Shown: positions 9,660 through 17,363 of the stretch, piece by piece
Position numbering within the stretch: the stretch's first letter is position 1
How the letters are laid out: each line of letters starts with the position of its first letter
Origin: DASPXY01 sp038227745
GTDB lineage: Bacteria > Planctomycetota > Planctomycetia > Gemmatales > Gemmataceae
DNA length: 26,731 bases
Reading direction: 5' to 3'
Assembly (NCBI GenBank): GCA_038227745.1
Contig: JBBRPS010000031.1
Span: 1-26,731 of the forward strand
The notes under the pieces: generated by a model
What the model was told of the DNA's origin: nothing
The model's input: the letters and a program-made list of their open reading frames with translations, nothing else
The model's database searches: none
Translations under genes and position numbers: made by a program

Positions 9660-12600
9660 ATGCTCGAACTCTTTGCGAACCCCGCGTACCTGATGGCCGG
9701 CGGCGCCCTCATCAGCTCACCGATCATCATCCACCTGATCAACCGCATGCGCTTCAAGCGCCTGCGCTGGGCCGCCATGGAGTTCCTCCTCAAGGCCCAG
9801 AAACGCTCGCGCCGCCGACTCATCATCGAGCAGCTCATCCTGCTGCTGCTCCGCTGCCTCCTCGTGGCGCTGGCCGCCCTGCTCGTGCTGCGCTTCCTCG
9901 GCCTGGGCCTCGGCAACCTGTTCGCCGCCCAGCAGGAGAACCTGCACGTCATCGTCCTCGATGACACGCTCAGCATGAACGACCACTGGAAGGACGCCGA
10001 CGGCATCAAGACCAGCTTCCAGGTCGCCCGCAAGGACGTCCTCCTCGACAACATCCTCAAGAACGTCAGCCAGTCCACCACCAACGACCGCGTGGCGATC
10101 GTCCAGCTCTCGCGCGTCGCTACCGACCTCCACTATAAGCCGCGAATCTACGAGCGTCAGAAAGACCTTCCCGCCCTGGTTGACGGCCTCAAGACGTTCC
10201 TCGACCAGTCGCCCGAGATCCAGGCCAAGATGACGCCGGAGCAGATGAAGAACCTGCTCAACTTCGAGGACGAGATCCTCCGCGACATCACCTCGCTGCA
10301 GCCCGGCAAACTGCACGTCGAGCTGGTCAAGGGCGTCGAGAAGGCCCAGGAGATCGCGGCGAACCACGGCGACAAGCGCGTCACCGTCCACGTCATCAGC
10401 GACTTCCGCAAGCGCGACTGGGTCGGCATGGAAGCGCGGCCGCTGCACGACGCCCTGCTCAAGCTGGCGAAGGCCGGCACCAAGGTCCACCTGGAAGACA
10501 CCGCCCACCCGTTCCGCGTCAAGGACCACCGCGAGGTGCCGGTCTACCACGACAACGTCGGCATCGTGGACATGCGGCCCAACACGCGCGTCACCGGCAA
10601 GGGCATGCCGGTCAAGTTCACCGTCACCGTCGCCAACTTCACCACGCGCGAGACCGACGTGCAGGTCGTCGTCCACGACGACGCCACCGGCGACGAGCGC
10701 CTCGACGTCACCTTCAACGAGCGCATGCCGCTCAAGGTGCCGCCCGGTGAGACGGCGACATGCAGCTTCGACCTGTCGTTCTTCCCCGAACTCAAGGAAA
10801 ACGAGTCCTTCTTCGCGTCGCTGTCGGCCCGCCTCGAGAGCGCCGACCGCACGCCGCTGCAGAACGACGGCCTGCTGGAGGACAACGTCCGCCACGTGGC
10901 CGTCGAGATCCGCAACAAGGTGCCCGTCCTCGTCGTGGACGGCCGCGGCGCCGAGGGCCGCAAGGAGGGCGGCGACACCTACTTCATCGAGCACGCCCTG
11001 AGCTCGATCGTCGGCTCCAGCTACCAGGTCGTCCACGCCGACAAGCTGACCGGCGGCGATGCCCGCGAGGCCCTCGAGGTTGCCGATCTGTCGCAGTACC
11101 CGACCGTCCTGCTCCTCGACGTGCCGGCGCTCACCCCGAAGCAGCTGGCGAGCCTGGAGAAGTACGTCCGCCAGGGCGGCGGCGTCGGCTTCTTCCTCGG
11201 CCCGCTCGTGGACCCCGTCCACTACAACGAGCAGCTCTACGCGAACGGCCTGTTCCCCGTGCCGCTGGAGGAGAAGTACTTCCCGGCGCGCGGGCAGAAG
11301 GAGCTGCCGGCCGAGTACACCGGCCGGCCGCAGCTGCTGCTGCGCGACGACCAGTTCCCCAGCACGGCGGAGAAGCTCCCCGTCTTCGGGGCGATCTTCA
11401 AGGAGCCGAAGCTGCGCGATTTCATGAAGCACCTGCCCGTCCGCCGCTACTGGCCCGCCCTGCCCGTCAGCGAGTGGCAGCGCCGCTTCGAGGCCGAGGC
11501 GGGCAAGATCGCCGCCGCCCTGCCGGCCGACCGCGAGGAGTACAAGGAGTACCGGGCGAACCTGAATCGCTACCAGGAGGCCCTCACCCAGGCCGTTCAG
11601 CCCGGCGCCGGCACCTCGACGGTCAAGCTCGCCGACATCCTCAACGGCCTACTCACCGACCGCGGCGACGGCCTGGAGCTGGCCAGCTTGCAGCCATTCT
11701 GGAAGCTGCCCGACCCCGACGTCCAGGCCCTGGAGAAGCAGATCCGACTCCTCCGCGAGCGCCTGCTGTCCGGCCAGGTGCGCGAGGTCGCCAACCTGCC
11801 CAACGAAAAGTCGGCCGTCCCCGAGTACGTCGGCGAGGCGACGAACATCATGGCCTCGCTGCCGCTCGACAAGGAGGAGTACAAGGCGTACCACGCCAAC
11901 CTCAAGGTGTACTTCGACCTGCTCAAGGTGGCCGTCGGGCCGACCTCGAAGATGCAGACCTACCAGCTCGCCGACATCCTCAAGAAGATGCTGGCAGACC
12001 GCGGCGACGACAAGGAACTCGGCAACCTGCAGGAGTTCTGGCGGCTGTCCGACCCGAAGATCGCCACGCTGGCCAAGGAAGTCGAGGACCTGCGCAGGCG
12101 GCTGCTGTACAGCCACCCGATGGTGGTGGTCGGCGGCCTGGGCCAGGGGCGCATCGTGGCGGTGATGACGACGGCCGGCAAGGAGTGGAACGACTGGGCC
12201 GGCGGCATCACCGGCTCGGTCCTGTACGCCCCCATCATCTGGGAGATGCAGAACTACCTGTCGAGCCAGTCCGGCGAGGGCGGCCTGTCGGTCGGCGACA
12301 CGGTGACGCTGACGGCGGACCGCAAGCGCTACCACAACAAGGCGCTGAAGGTCTCGCGCTATTTCTACAAGGCGCAGCAGGGCAAGCCGTCCGTCCGCAT
12401 CCCGGTCGAGACCGACCAGTTCGCGGACGCGGCCGCCGCGGTGGACAAGGACGGCGCCCGGGAGAAGCAGCAGCCGGCGGACACGGGCGTGGACACGTTC
12501 ACGTTCCGCAAGACCCTCGAGCCGGGCTTGTACCTCACGGAGCTGCGCTACGCCGACGACAACAACCCGAAGGGGCCGGCCCTGTTCTGGTGGGGCCACG

Positions 12601-12905
12601 TCTACAACGTGGACACGAAGAAGGAGGGCCGGCTGCAGCGGGCGTCGCAGGAGGAGCTGGACAGCGGCTTCCTGCGCGAGGCGGGCGACATGATCGAGGC
12701 GCCGGAAGGCCCCAACGCGGAGGCGGGGACGAAGCTGATCAACAAGCAGTCGGACCTGTCCGAGTCGCCGTGGTTCTTCCTGCTGTTCATCGGCATCCTC
12801 GTCGCCGAGCAGGCACTGGCGGTTCACCTGAGCTTCCACCTCAAGGGGAGCGAGGCCGAGCTGCCCAGCCAGGTCGTCCAGCCGCACGCGAAGGCGGCGG
12901 CGTAA
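9660..12905 (+). CDS. BatA-like membrane protein with VWA domain and glutamine-amidotransferase-like region
   Basis: 1081 residues. The ATG at 9660 is chosen because the protein then begins with the BatA-type N-terminus: MLELFANPAYLM, TM1 (about 11-27, ISSPIIIHLINRM), then a basic RMRFKRLRWAAMEFLL stretch and TM2 (about 57-83). A VWA domain follows with a slightly altered MIDAS, DDTLSM (101-106, DxTxS instead of DxSxS). A flavodoxin/GATase1-like segment is suggested by VPVLVVDGRG (about 420) and TVLLLDVPAL...LEKYVRQGGGVGFFLG (about 480-515). A helical region holds two copies of an 85-residue unit (about 618-703 and 730-817). Another conserved part (GQGRIVAVMTTAGKEWNDW) and a final TM (about 1036-1058) close it. 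Likely bound to the cytoplasmic membrane with most of its mass outside or inside depending on topology, and a MoxR partner by context. Confidence 0.9.
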   Translation: MLELFANPAYLMAGGALISSPIIIHLINRMRFKRLRWAAMEFLLKAQKRSRRRLIIEQLILLLLRCLLVALAALLVLRFLGLGLGNLFAAQQENLHVIVLDDTLSMNDHWKDADGIKTSFQVARKDVLLDNILKNVSQSTTNDRVAIVQLSRVATDLHYKPRIYERQKDLPALVDGLKTFLDQSPEIQAKMTPEQMKNLLNFEDEILRDITSLQPGKLHVELVKGVEKAQEIAANHGDKRVTVHVISDFRKRDWVGMEARPLHDALLKLAKAGTKVHLEDTAHPFRVKDHREVPVYHDNVGIVDMRPNTRVTGKGMPVKFTVTVANFTTRETDVQVVVHDDATGDERLDVTFNERMPLKVPPGETATCSFDLSFFPELKENESFFASLSARLESADRTPLQNDGLLEDNVRHVAVEIRNKVPVLVVDGRGAEGRKEGGDTYFIEHALSSIVGSSYQVVHADKLTGGDAREALEVADLSQYPTVLLLDVPALTPKQLASLEKYVRQGGGVGFFLGPLVDPVHYNEQLYANGLFPVPLEEKYFPARGQKELPAEYTGRPQLLLRDDQFPSTAEKLPVFGAIFKEPKLRDFMKHLPVRRYWPALPVSEWQRRFEAEAGKIAAALPADREEYKEYRANLNRYQEALTQAVQPGAGTSTVKLADILNGLLTDRGDGLELASLQPFWKLPDPDVQALEKQIRLLRERLLSGQVREVANLPNEKSAVPEYVGEATNIMASLPLDKEEYKAYHANLKVYFDLLKVAVGPTSKMQTYQLADILKKMLADRGDDKELGNLQEFWRLSDPKIATLAKEVEDLRRRLLYSHPMVVVGGLGQGRIVAVMTTAGKEWNDWAGGITGSVLYAPIIWEMQNYLSSQSGEGGLSVGDTVTLTADRKRYHNKALKVSRYFYKAQQGKPSVRIPVETDQFADAAAAVDKDGAREKQQPADTGVDTFTFRKTLEPGLYLTELRYADDNNPKGPALFWWGHVYNVDTKKEGRLQRASQEELDSGFLREAGDMIEAPEGPNAEAGTKLINKQSDLSESPWFFLLFIGILVAEQALAVHLSFHLKGSEAELPSQVVQPHAKAAA

Positions 12906-12910
12906 TTGAG

Positions 12911-12932
12911 CCCTCCGTGATGACACGGAGGG
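12911..12932. repeat. Short perfect hairpin CCCTCCGTG-ATGA-CACGGAGGG
   Basis: 9-bp stem (12911-12919 with 12924-12932) and ATGA loop, 5 bases after the BatA-like stop. It has the same loop and GTG/CAC closing bases as the hairpins at 13118-13141, so it is a variant of that family. It may act as a weak 3' end. Confidence 0.65.
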
Positions 12933-12940
12933 ATGCACTT

Positions 12941-13116
12941 AGAGCGCTTTGCGGTCGGGCGTAGCGAGGAGGCGCTTTGGAGTGCGGCGCTCGGCGCCGC
13001 TTTGGGTATTTCTTTCGTAGTCCCGCGGCCCGGCCAGAGGGAAAGAAAGAGAGAAAGCGGCGCCGAGCGCCGCACTCCAAAGCGCGCCCCCGCTACACCC
13101 GAATGCAAAGCGCTCT
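12941..13116. repeat. Large imperfect inverted repeat, MITE-like
   Basis: An inner pair of arms, 12972-13003 and 13054-13085, is perfectly complementary over 32 bases, including GGAGTGCGGCGCTCGGCGCC. An outer pair, 12941-12952 (AGAGCGCTTTGC) and 13105-13116, is perfect over 12. The 19 bases between pair at 13 of 19 positions. The 50-base centre is AT-richer and unpaired. No open reading frame of note is inside. Total span 176 bases. This layout resembles a non-autonomous transposable palindrome; a target-site duplication could not be confirmed by eye. Confidence 0.75.
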
Positions 13117-13117
13117 A

Positions 13118-13235
13118 GCCCCCCGTGATGACACGGGGGGCGGAGTGCTTGGGACTTGTAGTTATCCCCCGTGTCTTCACGGGGGGCTAACTGTGCAGCC
13201 CCAAGCACTCCCGCCCCCCGTGATTCACGGGGGGC
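13118..13235. repeat. Cluster of three CCCCCCGTG hairpins nested in a larger stem
   Basis: Three hairpins share CCCCC-GTG-loop-CAC-GGGGG: 13118-13141 (10-bp stem, ATGA loop), 13165-13186 (TCTT loop) and 13213-13235 (10-bp stem, ATT loop). GGAGTGCTTGGG (13142-13153) pairs perfectly with 13200-13211, and GTTA (13161-13164) with TAAC (13188-13191), so the second hairpin sits at the tip of a longer interrupted stem. The last hairpin ends 7 bases before the ribosome-binding site AGGAG (13242-13246) of the next gene. With the large palindrome upstream it fills the 349-base gap; no gene is seen there. Confidence 0.7.
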
Positions 13236-13254
13236 TAAGTAAAGGAGCTTCCCC

Positions 13255-16200
13255 ATGAACCCGGATATCAATAAACTCGCCGCCGTCCCGGAGCAGGAGT
13301 TCCTCTTCCGCCGCCTGGAAGACGGCTTCTCCGGCTGGTCGGTCCTCGGCCCGGTCCTCTTCGCCCTGGCCGTGGTCCTGCTCATCAGCCTGTTCCGCCG
13401 CGACCAGCGCCTGCGCACCATGCTGTGGGGCTCGCTCGCCATCGCCGTCTTCGCCATCCCCTACTGCCTCGTCTTCACGATCCTCTTCCGCCCCAACGCC
13501 ATCGTGCTGCTCGTGCCGTTCCTCGCGGTCGGCCTGGTCTACGTCGGCATGATGTACTACCGCGATGCCCAGTCCATCCACCCGGTCTGGGCCTCGTTCC
13601 TCGGCCTGCTGCGCTGCGCCGTCTACGCCATCCTCGCCTTCGTCTTCCTCCTGCCCGGCTGCCAGAACTACGAGAAAACCGAGACGTACTCCAACGTCCT
13701 CGTCCTCTTCGACGTCTCGCAGAGCATGACGTCGCGCGACGACCAGCTCCGGCCCGGCGAGGACGCCAGCCTGCTGCCCACGCGCCAGGACAAGATCCTC
13801 AAGCTGTTCAACACCGCTTATAACCTCGATCGCCAGCAGCGGACCTTCCTCGAACACGTCCTGCAGAAGAGCCCCGTCGTCCTCTACCGCTTCGGCGGCG
13901 TCGCGGACAAGGAGCCGGTTTTCTTCAGCCCGACCGACAAGAAGCTCCTCGACAAGGAGGAGTTCGTCACCTGGCTCAAGGGCGATTTCGAGAAGTGGCT
14001 CAAGCCGGATGTCAAGGACCTGCCCGTCGCCAAGGACGACGACCCGGCGAAGGACAAGAAGGACGCGGCCCGCCGCGAGAAGGCGGCCCTGTTCGAGAAA
14101 CTGCTCACCAGCACCGACATCGCCGGCCCGGCGCTGGAGATCGTCCAGCGCGAGGCGGGCGCCAACAACATCCAGGCGGTCATCCTCTTCTCCGACGGCC
14201 AGCGCAACCGCGGCGGCGACGAGGCGGTGCGCGAGCTGCTCCAGCGTGCCTCCAACCCCAAGCGGCCGATGCAGATCATCACGGTCGGCGTCGGCGAATA
14301 CCGCCAGCCGGTCGGCATCCGCCTCAACCCGCTGCAGGCGCCCTCCGGCGTCCGCCCCGACGACGGCCCGTTCAAGGTCCGCGTCCCGGTCTTCGGCGAC
14401 GGCCTGCAAGGGCAGGAGTTCAATGTCACCCTCGAGGTCCGGCGCACCAAGGACCGCGACGGCAAGGACCTCAAGGAGGCGAAGAAGTACGTCGTCGATA
14501 AGCAGCCCGGCAAGTTCAAGGGCGCCGGCGAGCACCCCTCCGACGAGGTGGAGTTCACCGTCGATTTGGCGAAGCTGACCGGCATCGACCCCAAGGACGA
14601 CCCCAAGGCGCTGCTGCAAGGGACCTGGGAGTTCGTCGCCCGCGTGCCGCGCGACCCGCGCGAGGCGACGTCGAAGGCGGAGCACGTCAGCGACCCGCCG
14701 ACCAACGTGCTCGTGCTGGACAAGAAGCTGCGCGTGCTGCTGTTCGCCAGCGGCCCGAGCCGCGACTACCAGTTCGCGCGCAACCAGTTCTACCGCGAGG
14801 TCCTCGCCAAGCGCATGGAGCTGAGCATCTACCTCCAGGCGGCCGGCCACGAGGACGTTGACCAGGACGTCGAGGGCCACCGGCTGCTGACGCGCTTCCC
14901 CGACAAGCTTGGCAAGGTCGATCCCGAGGACAAGTACACCAACCTCAAGGAATACGACGTCATCCTCGCCTTCGACGCCGACTGGATGAAGCTGGACTTC
15001 AAACAGCTGGACCTGCTCAAGGACTGGGTCGGCGAGCACGCTGGCGCCCTGATCTTCGTCGGCGGCCCGATCCACACGGACAGGCTGGCCCGCGGCGGCG
15101 CCCCCGACATCCAGAAGAAGCTGGAGCCGCTGTTCGCCCTGCTGCCGGTCACCCTGAACGACAGCGTCTTGCAGGGGCTGGAGAGCAAGAAGGGCGCCGA
15201 CCACAGCCGGCCCTGGCCGCTGAAATTCAGCGGCAACGCCCGCAGCTACGACTTCCTCAAACTGGACGAGGAGAGCCCCGAGCCGCTCGCGGGTTGGAAT
15301 CGATTCTTCTACGACACCAAGACGCCCGAGCCGGGCAAGCTGTTCAGCCCGCGCCGCGGCTTCTTCAGCTACCACCCCGTCGAGAAGGTCAAGCCGGCGG
15401 CCGAGGTGCTGGCGACCTTCGGCGACCCCGACGCGCCGAAGATCATGGAAGGCAAGTACGAGATGCCGTACTTCGTCACGGCGCGCTACAACAAGGGCAA
15501 GACCTTCTACATCGGCTCCGGCGAACTGTGGCGGCTGCGGCCATACAAGGAGACCTATTACGAGCGCTTCCTGACCAAGCTGGTGCGCTTCGTCAGCGCC
15601 GGCGGCCAGTCGAAGCGCATCGGCAAGTTCTACATGGGTCCCGAGTACACGACCGGCAACATCCAGATCGAGGCCGAGGTGCTCGACAAGGACGAGCTGC
15701 CACTGCGGGCGGAACTCAAGCCGGAGGTGAAGATCCTTCGGCCGGGCAACTTCGACAAGAGCAAGGACCGCGTGACGCCCGCGTCGGTGCTGCTCGGCGC
15801 CAAGAAGGCGGAGGGCCGGCCGCTGCGCGGCGTCTTCGCCGGCAGCTTCCCGGCCGAGACGGAGGGCAGTTACACGGTCAAGATCGAGATCCCCGGCGCC
15901 GAGCCGTTCGAGCACACGTTCAAGGTCACGTCGCCGAACCTGGAGATGGGCAACCTCCGACCGAACTTCGAGCACCTCTACCAGCTCGCGACCGACGCCG
16001 CGCCGGTGCTGGACCGCCTGGACGCGGCGACGCGCGACGAGGTGCTGCGGGCGCTGGAGCGGCCGGCGGGGGCGGAGATCAAGGACGGCAACCGCTCGGC
16101 GTCGGCGCGGCTGTTCTTCAAATTGAAGTCGGCCCACGTCATTCCGCGGCTGCTGGCGAAGGTGCCGCCCGAGGTGAACAGCACCAAGGGCAAGTTCGAG

Positions 16201-16500
16201 GACCTGTGGGACAAGGGCACCGAGAGCGGCTGGAAGCTGGAGTTCCACTACGTGATGATGATCGCCGTGGGGGCGATCGGCCTGCTGGCCGCCGGCATCC
16301 TGTTCTTCCTCGGCCGCTGGATCCTGGCGACGAGCATCCTGGCCGCCTGTCTGCTGGTGGTGCTGGGCTTCTTCGTGACGGACCTGATCTTCCGCCCGGA
16401 CTGGATCCTGATGCCGCTCGAGATGTCCACCGTGCTCGGCCTGGTGGTCGGGTTGCTGTCCGCGGAATGGCTGACGCGGAAGCTGCTGAAGCTGGCATGA
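13255..16500 (+). CDS. Polytopic membrane VWA protein with GATase-like region
   Basis: 1081 residues, start supported by AGGAG 8 bases upstream. Four N-terminal membrane segments (about 28-46, 56-77, 82-101 and 109-133) lead into a VWA domain with an intact MIDAS DVSQSM (153-158) and a later VILFSDGQRNRGG (about 312-324) matching the second metal loop. A flavodoxin/GATase1-like part follows (LRVLLFASGPSRDYQF from about 492, DVILAFDADWM near 568, AGALIFVGGP near 600). Then comes a beta-rich region. Three C-terminal membrane segments (about 1000-1019, 1022-1041 and 1051-1073) end the protein. It resembles the large VWA membrane proteins of planctomycete MoxR clusters. Its role is unknown; likely partner of the MoxR ATPase at the membrane. 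A PPLCGQ-type lipobox is absent; LLPGC (132-136) lies at the end of a membrane helix and is not a signal. Confidence 0.88.
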   Translation: MNPDINKLAAVPEQEFLFRRLEDGFSGWSVLGPVLFALAVVLLISLFRRDQRLRTMLWGSLAIAVFAIPYCLVFTILFRPNAIVLLVPFLAVGLVYVGMMYYRDAQSIHPVWASFLGLLRCAVYAILAFVFLLPGCQNYEKTETYSNVLVLFDVSQSMTSRDDQLRPGEDASLLPTRQDKILKLFNTAYNLDRQQRTFLEHVLQKSPVVLYRFGGVADKEPVFFSPTDKKLLDKEEFVTWLKGDFEKWLKPDVKDLPVAKDDDPAKDKKDAARREKAALFEKLLTSTDIAGPALEIVQREAGANNIQAVILFSDGQRNRGGDEAVRELLQRASNPKRPMQIITVGVGEYRQPVGIRLNPLQAPSGVRPDDGPFKVRVPVFGDGLQGQEFNVTLEVRRTKDRDGKDLKEAKKYVVDKQPGKFKGAGEHPSDEVEFTVDLAKLTGIDPKDDPKALLQGTWEFVARVPRDPREATSKAEHVSDPPTNVLVLDKKLRVLLFASGPSRDYQFARNQFYREVLAKRMELSIYLQAAGHEDVDQDVEGHRLLTRFPDKLGKVDPEDKYTNLKEYDVILAFDADWMKLDFKQLDLLKDWVGEHAGALIFVGGPIHTDRLARGGAPDIQKKLEPLFALLPVTLNDSVLQGLESKKGADHSRPWPLKFSGNARSYDFLKLDEESPEPLAGWNRFFYDTKTPEPGKLFSPRRGFFSYHPVEKVKPAAEVLATFGDPDAPKIMEGKYEMPYFVTARYNKGKTFYIGSGELWRLRPYKETYYERFLTKLVRFVSAGGQSKRIGKFYMGPEYTTGNIQIEAEVLDKDELPLRAELKPEVKILRPGNFDKSKDRVTPASVLLGAKKAEGRPLRGVFAGSFPAETEGSYTVKIEIPGAEPFEHTFKVTSPNLEMGNLRPNFEHLYQLATDAAPVLDRLDAATRDEVLRALERPAGAEIKDGNRSASARLFFKLKSAHVIPRLLAKVPPEVNSTKGKFEDLWDKGTESGWKLEFHYVMMIAVGAIGLLAAGILFFLGRWILATSILAACLLVVLGFFVTDLIFRPDWILMPLEMSTVLGLVVGLLSAEWLTRKLLKLA

Positions 16501-16578
16501 CAGTGGAGGGGGCGGGAGTGAGACAGCAGTTTCGGATAGAATGCCACCGGGAGATCCAGCGAAGCTCCGGAGGTGAAC

Positions 16579-16899
16579 ATGAACGTAGTCTACAGCGATG
16601 CGGCCAAGTCGGACGAAGCCTACCCCCTGCTGCAAAAAACGACAGCACGCCTCGAAGAAGTCCTTGGCCGATCGGTTAACCTGGTCAAGGCCGAATGGGA
16701 CCGCGAGGCCGACAGCAAGGGCCAGGCCGTTTACACCCTGCGCCTTTCCGAATGGGCGGGGACCGTGTCGGCCTCTTTCACCCCGGATGAACTACAGTCG
16801 AACAACCACCTGCTGATCCGGCTGTATCGCCTCTGGGGTGAGCTGCTCAAAATCAGGAGCCACAAGCAGCTCCAGGAAATGGGCCTGTCCGGAGAATGA
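16579..16899 (+). CDS. Small protein of unknown function within the VWA cluster
   Basis: 106 residues. ATG 16579 follows GGAGG (16569-16573) at 5 bases, a better start than the in-frame GTG at 16573. The sequence (NVVYSDAAKSDEAYPLLQ, then LEEVLGRSVNLVKAEW, then GTVSASFTPDELQ) suggests a small alpha/beta domain; I do not recognise the family. No signal peptide or membrane segment is seen. It is followed after one base by a coiled-coil tail-anchored gene, so the two are almost surely co-translated partners. They sit between two large Bat-type genes, 78 bases after the VWA gene; codon and GC use look somewhat less extreme than in the neighbours, hinting at insertion of a two-gene module. Confidence 0.75.
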   Translation: MNVVYSDAAKSDEAYPLLQKTTARLEEVLGRSVNLVKAEWDREADSKGQAVYTLRLSEWAGTVSASFTPDELQSNNHLLIRLYRLWGELLKIRSHKQLQEMGLSGE

Positions 16900-16900
16900 C

Positions 16901-17236
16901 ATGGCCGGCAAGACGACCGCCGAGAGGCTCCTCGACCTGGAGAAACTCGGTGCCACGCTCACCGAACGGCTCGACACCTCCATCAGAGAGCTGGCGGCGG
17001 TCGACAACGCCCACGCGGAAACCGTCCGGGTCGTAGCCGACTTGCGGCGCGAGTCCGAGAAGGAGGTCGCCCTCCTCAAGCGCGAGGTGGAGGATCTCAA
17101 GAAGTGGAAAGAGGAACGCAAGAGGGCGGACGACGAGCGCAGCCGGAGGCTGTGGTCCTTCGGCCCGAATGTGGTTGGTGCGGCGATCAGCGTTCTCGGA
17201 GCGGCGGCCGTGGCTTATTTCATCGCGCGCCGGTGA
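16901..17236 (+). CDS. Small coiled-coil protein with a C-terminal membrane anchor
   Basis: 111 residues. ATG 16901 lies one base after the previous stop, with GGAGA (16891-16895) inside the end of the previous gene, indicating translational coupling. A long charged helix with heptad-like spacing (about 5-80, TTAERLLDLEKLGATLTERL, LRRESEKEVALLKREVEDLK) is followed by a short basic stretch and one membrane segment (about 89-108, VVGAAISVLGAAAVAYFIA) ending in RR. This is the layout of a tail-anchored protein with its coil in the cytoplasm. No enzymatic motif is present. It may tether the upstream small protein to the membrane (inference). Confidence 0.75.
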   Translation: MAGKTTAERLLDLEKLGATLTERLDTSIRELAAVDNAHAETVRVVADLRRESEKEVALLKREVEDLKKWKEERKRADDERSRRLWSFGPNVVGAAISVLGAAAVAYFIARR

Positions 17237-17284
17237 GAATCTGGTAGATTGCTTGCCACACCACGGCAGTAATGCGTGATTGTT

Positions 17285-17346
17285 CGTTTAGCCGCGGTTC
17301 GCAGAACCGCGCTGGCCAGCGCGGTTCGCAGAACCGCGGCTAAACG
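17285..17346. repeat. 62-bp palindrome, GTTTAGCCGCGG family, copy 1
   Basis: Arms 17285-17315 and 17316-17346 are complementary except for the three-base GCA in the middle of each arm. Each arm holds GCGGTTC-GCA-GAACCGC, itself a hairpin, so the element is also a tandem direct repeat of that 17-mer. The ends are CGTTTAGCCGCGG and CCGCGGCTAAACG, identical to those of the palindrome at 21100-21162. It lies just upstream of the ribosome-binding site of the DUF4175-like gene. Confidence 0.8.
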
Positions 17347-17363
17347 AGAATAGTGGAGATATT

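Noticed and set aside
9717..11432. A 571-residue minus-strand open frame under the BatA-like gene
   Set aside because: Composition is an antisense shadow of the + strand gene; no motif or ribosome-binding site.
12941..13235. CRISPR array
   Set aside because: The repeated units are palindromes with different spacing and partial identity, not identical repeats with unique equal-length spacers, and no cas genes are near.
9660..16500. The two large VWA proteins both have exactly 1081 residues, suggesting a duplication
   Set aside because: Their membrane layout and sequences differ (two N-terminal and one C-terminal segments versus four and three), so the equal length appears to be coincidence.
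16537..16542. A -10 element TAGAAT as promoter for the small-gene module
   Set aside because: No acceptable -35 lies 16-18 bases upstream, so it is not listed as a feature.
13225..16635. A 1136-residue minus-strand open frame antisense to the VWA protein
   Set aside because: Its length is due to GC bias on the opposite strand; the translation is rich in His, Gln, Arg and Val repeats with no domain, while the + strand gene has a MIDAS motif and membrane segments.
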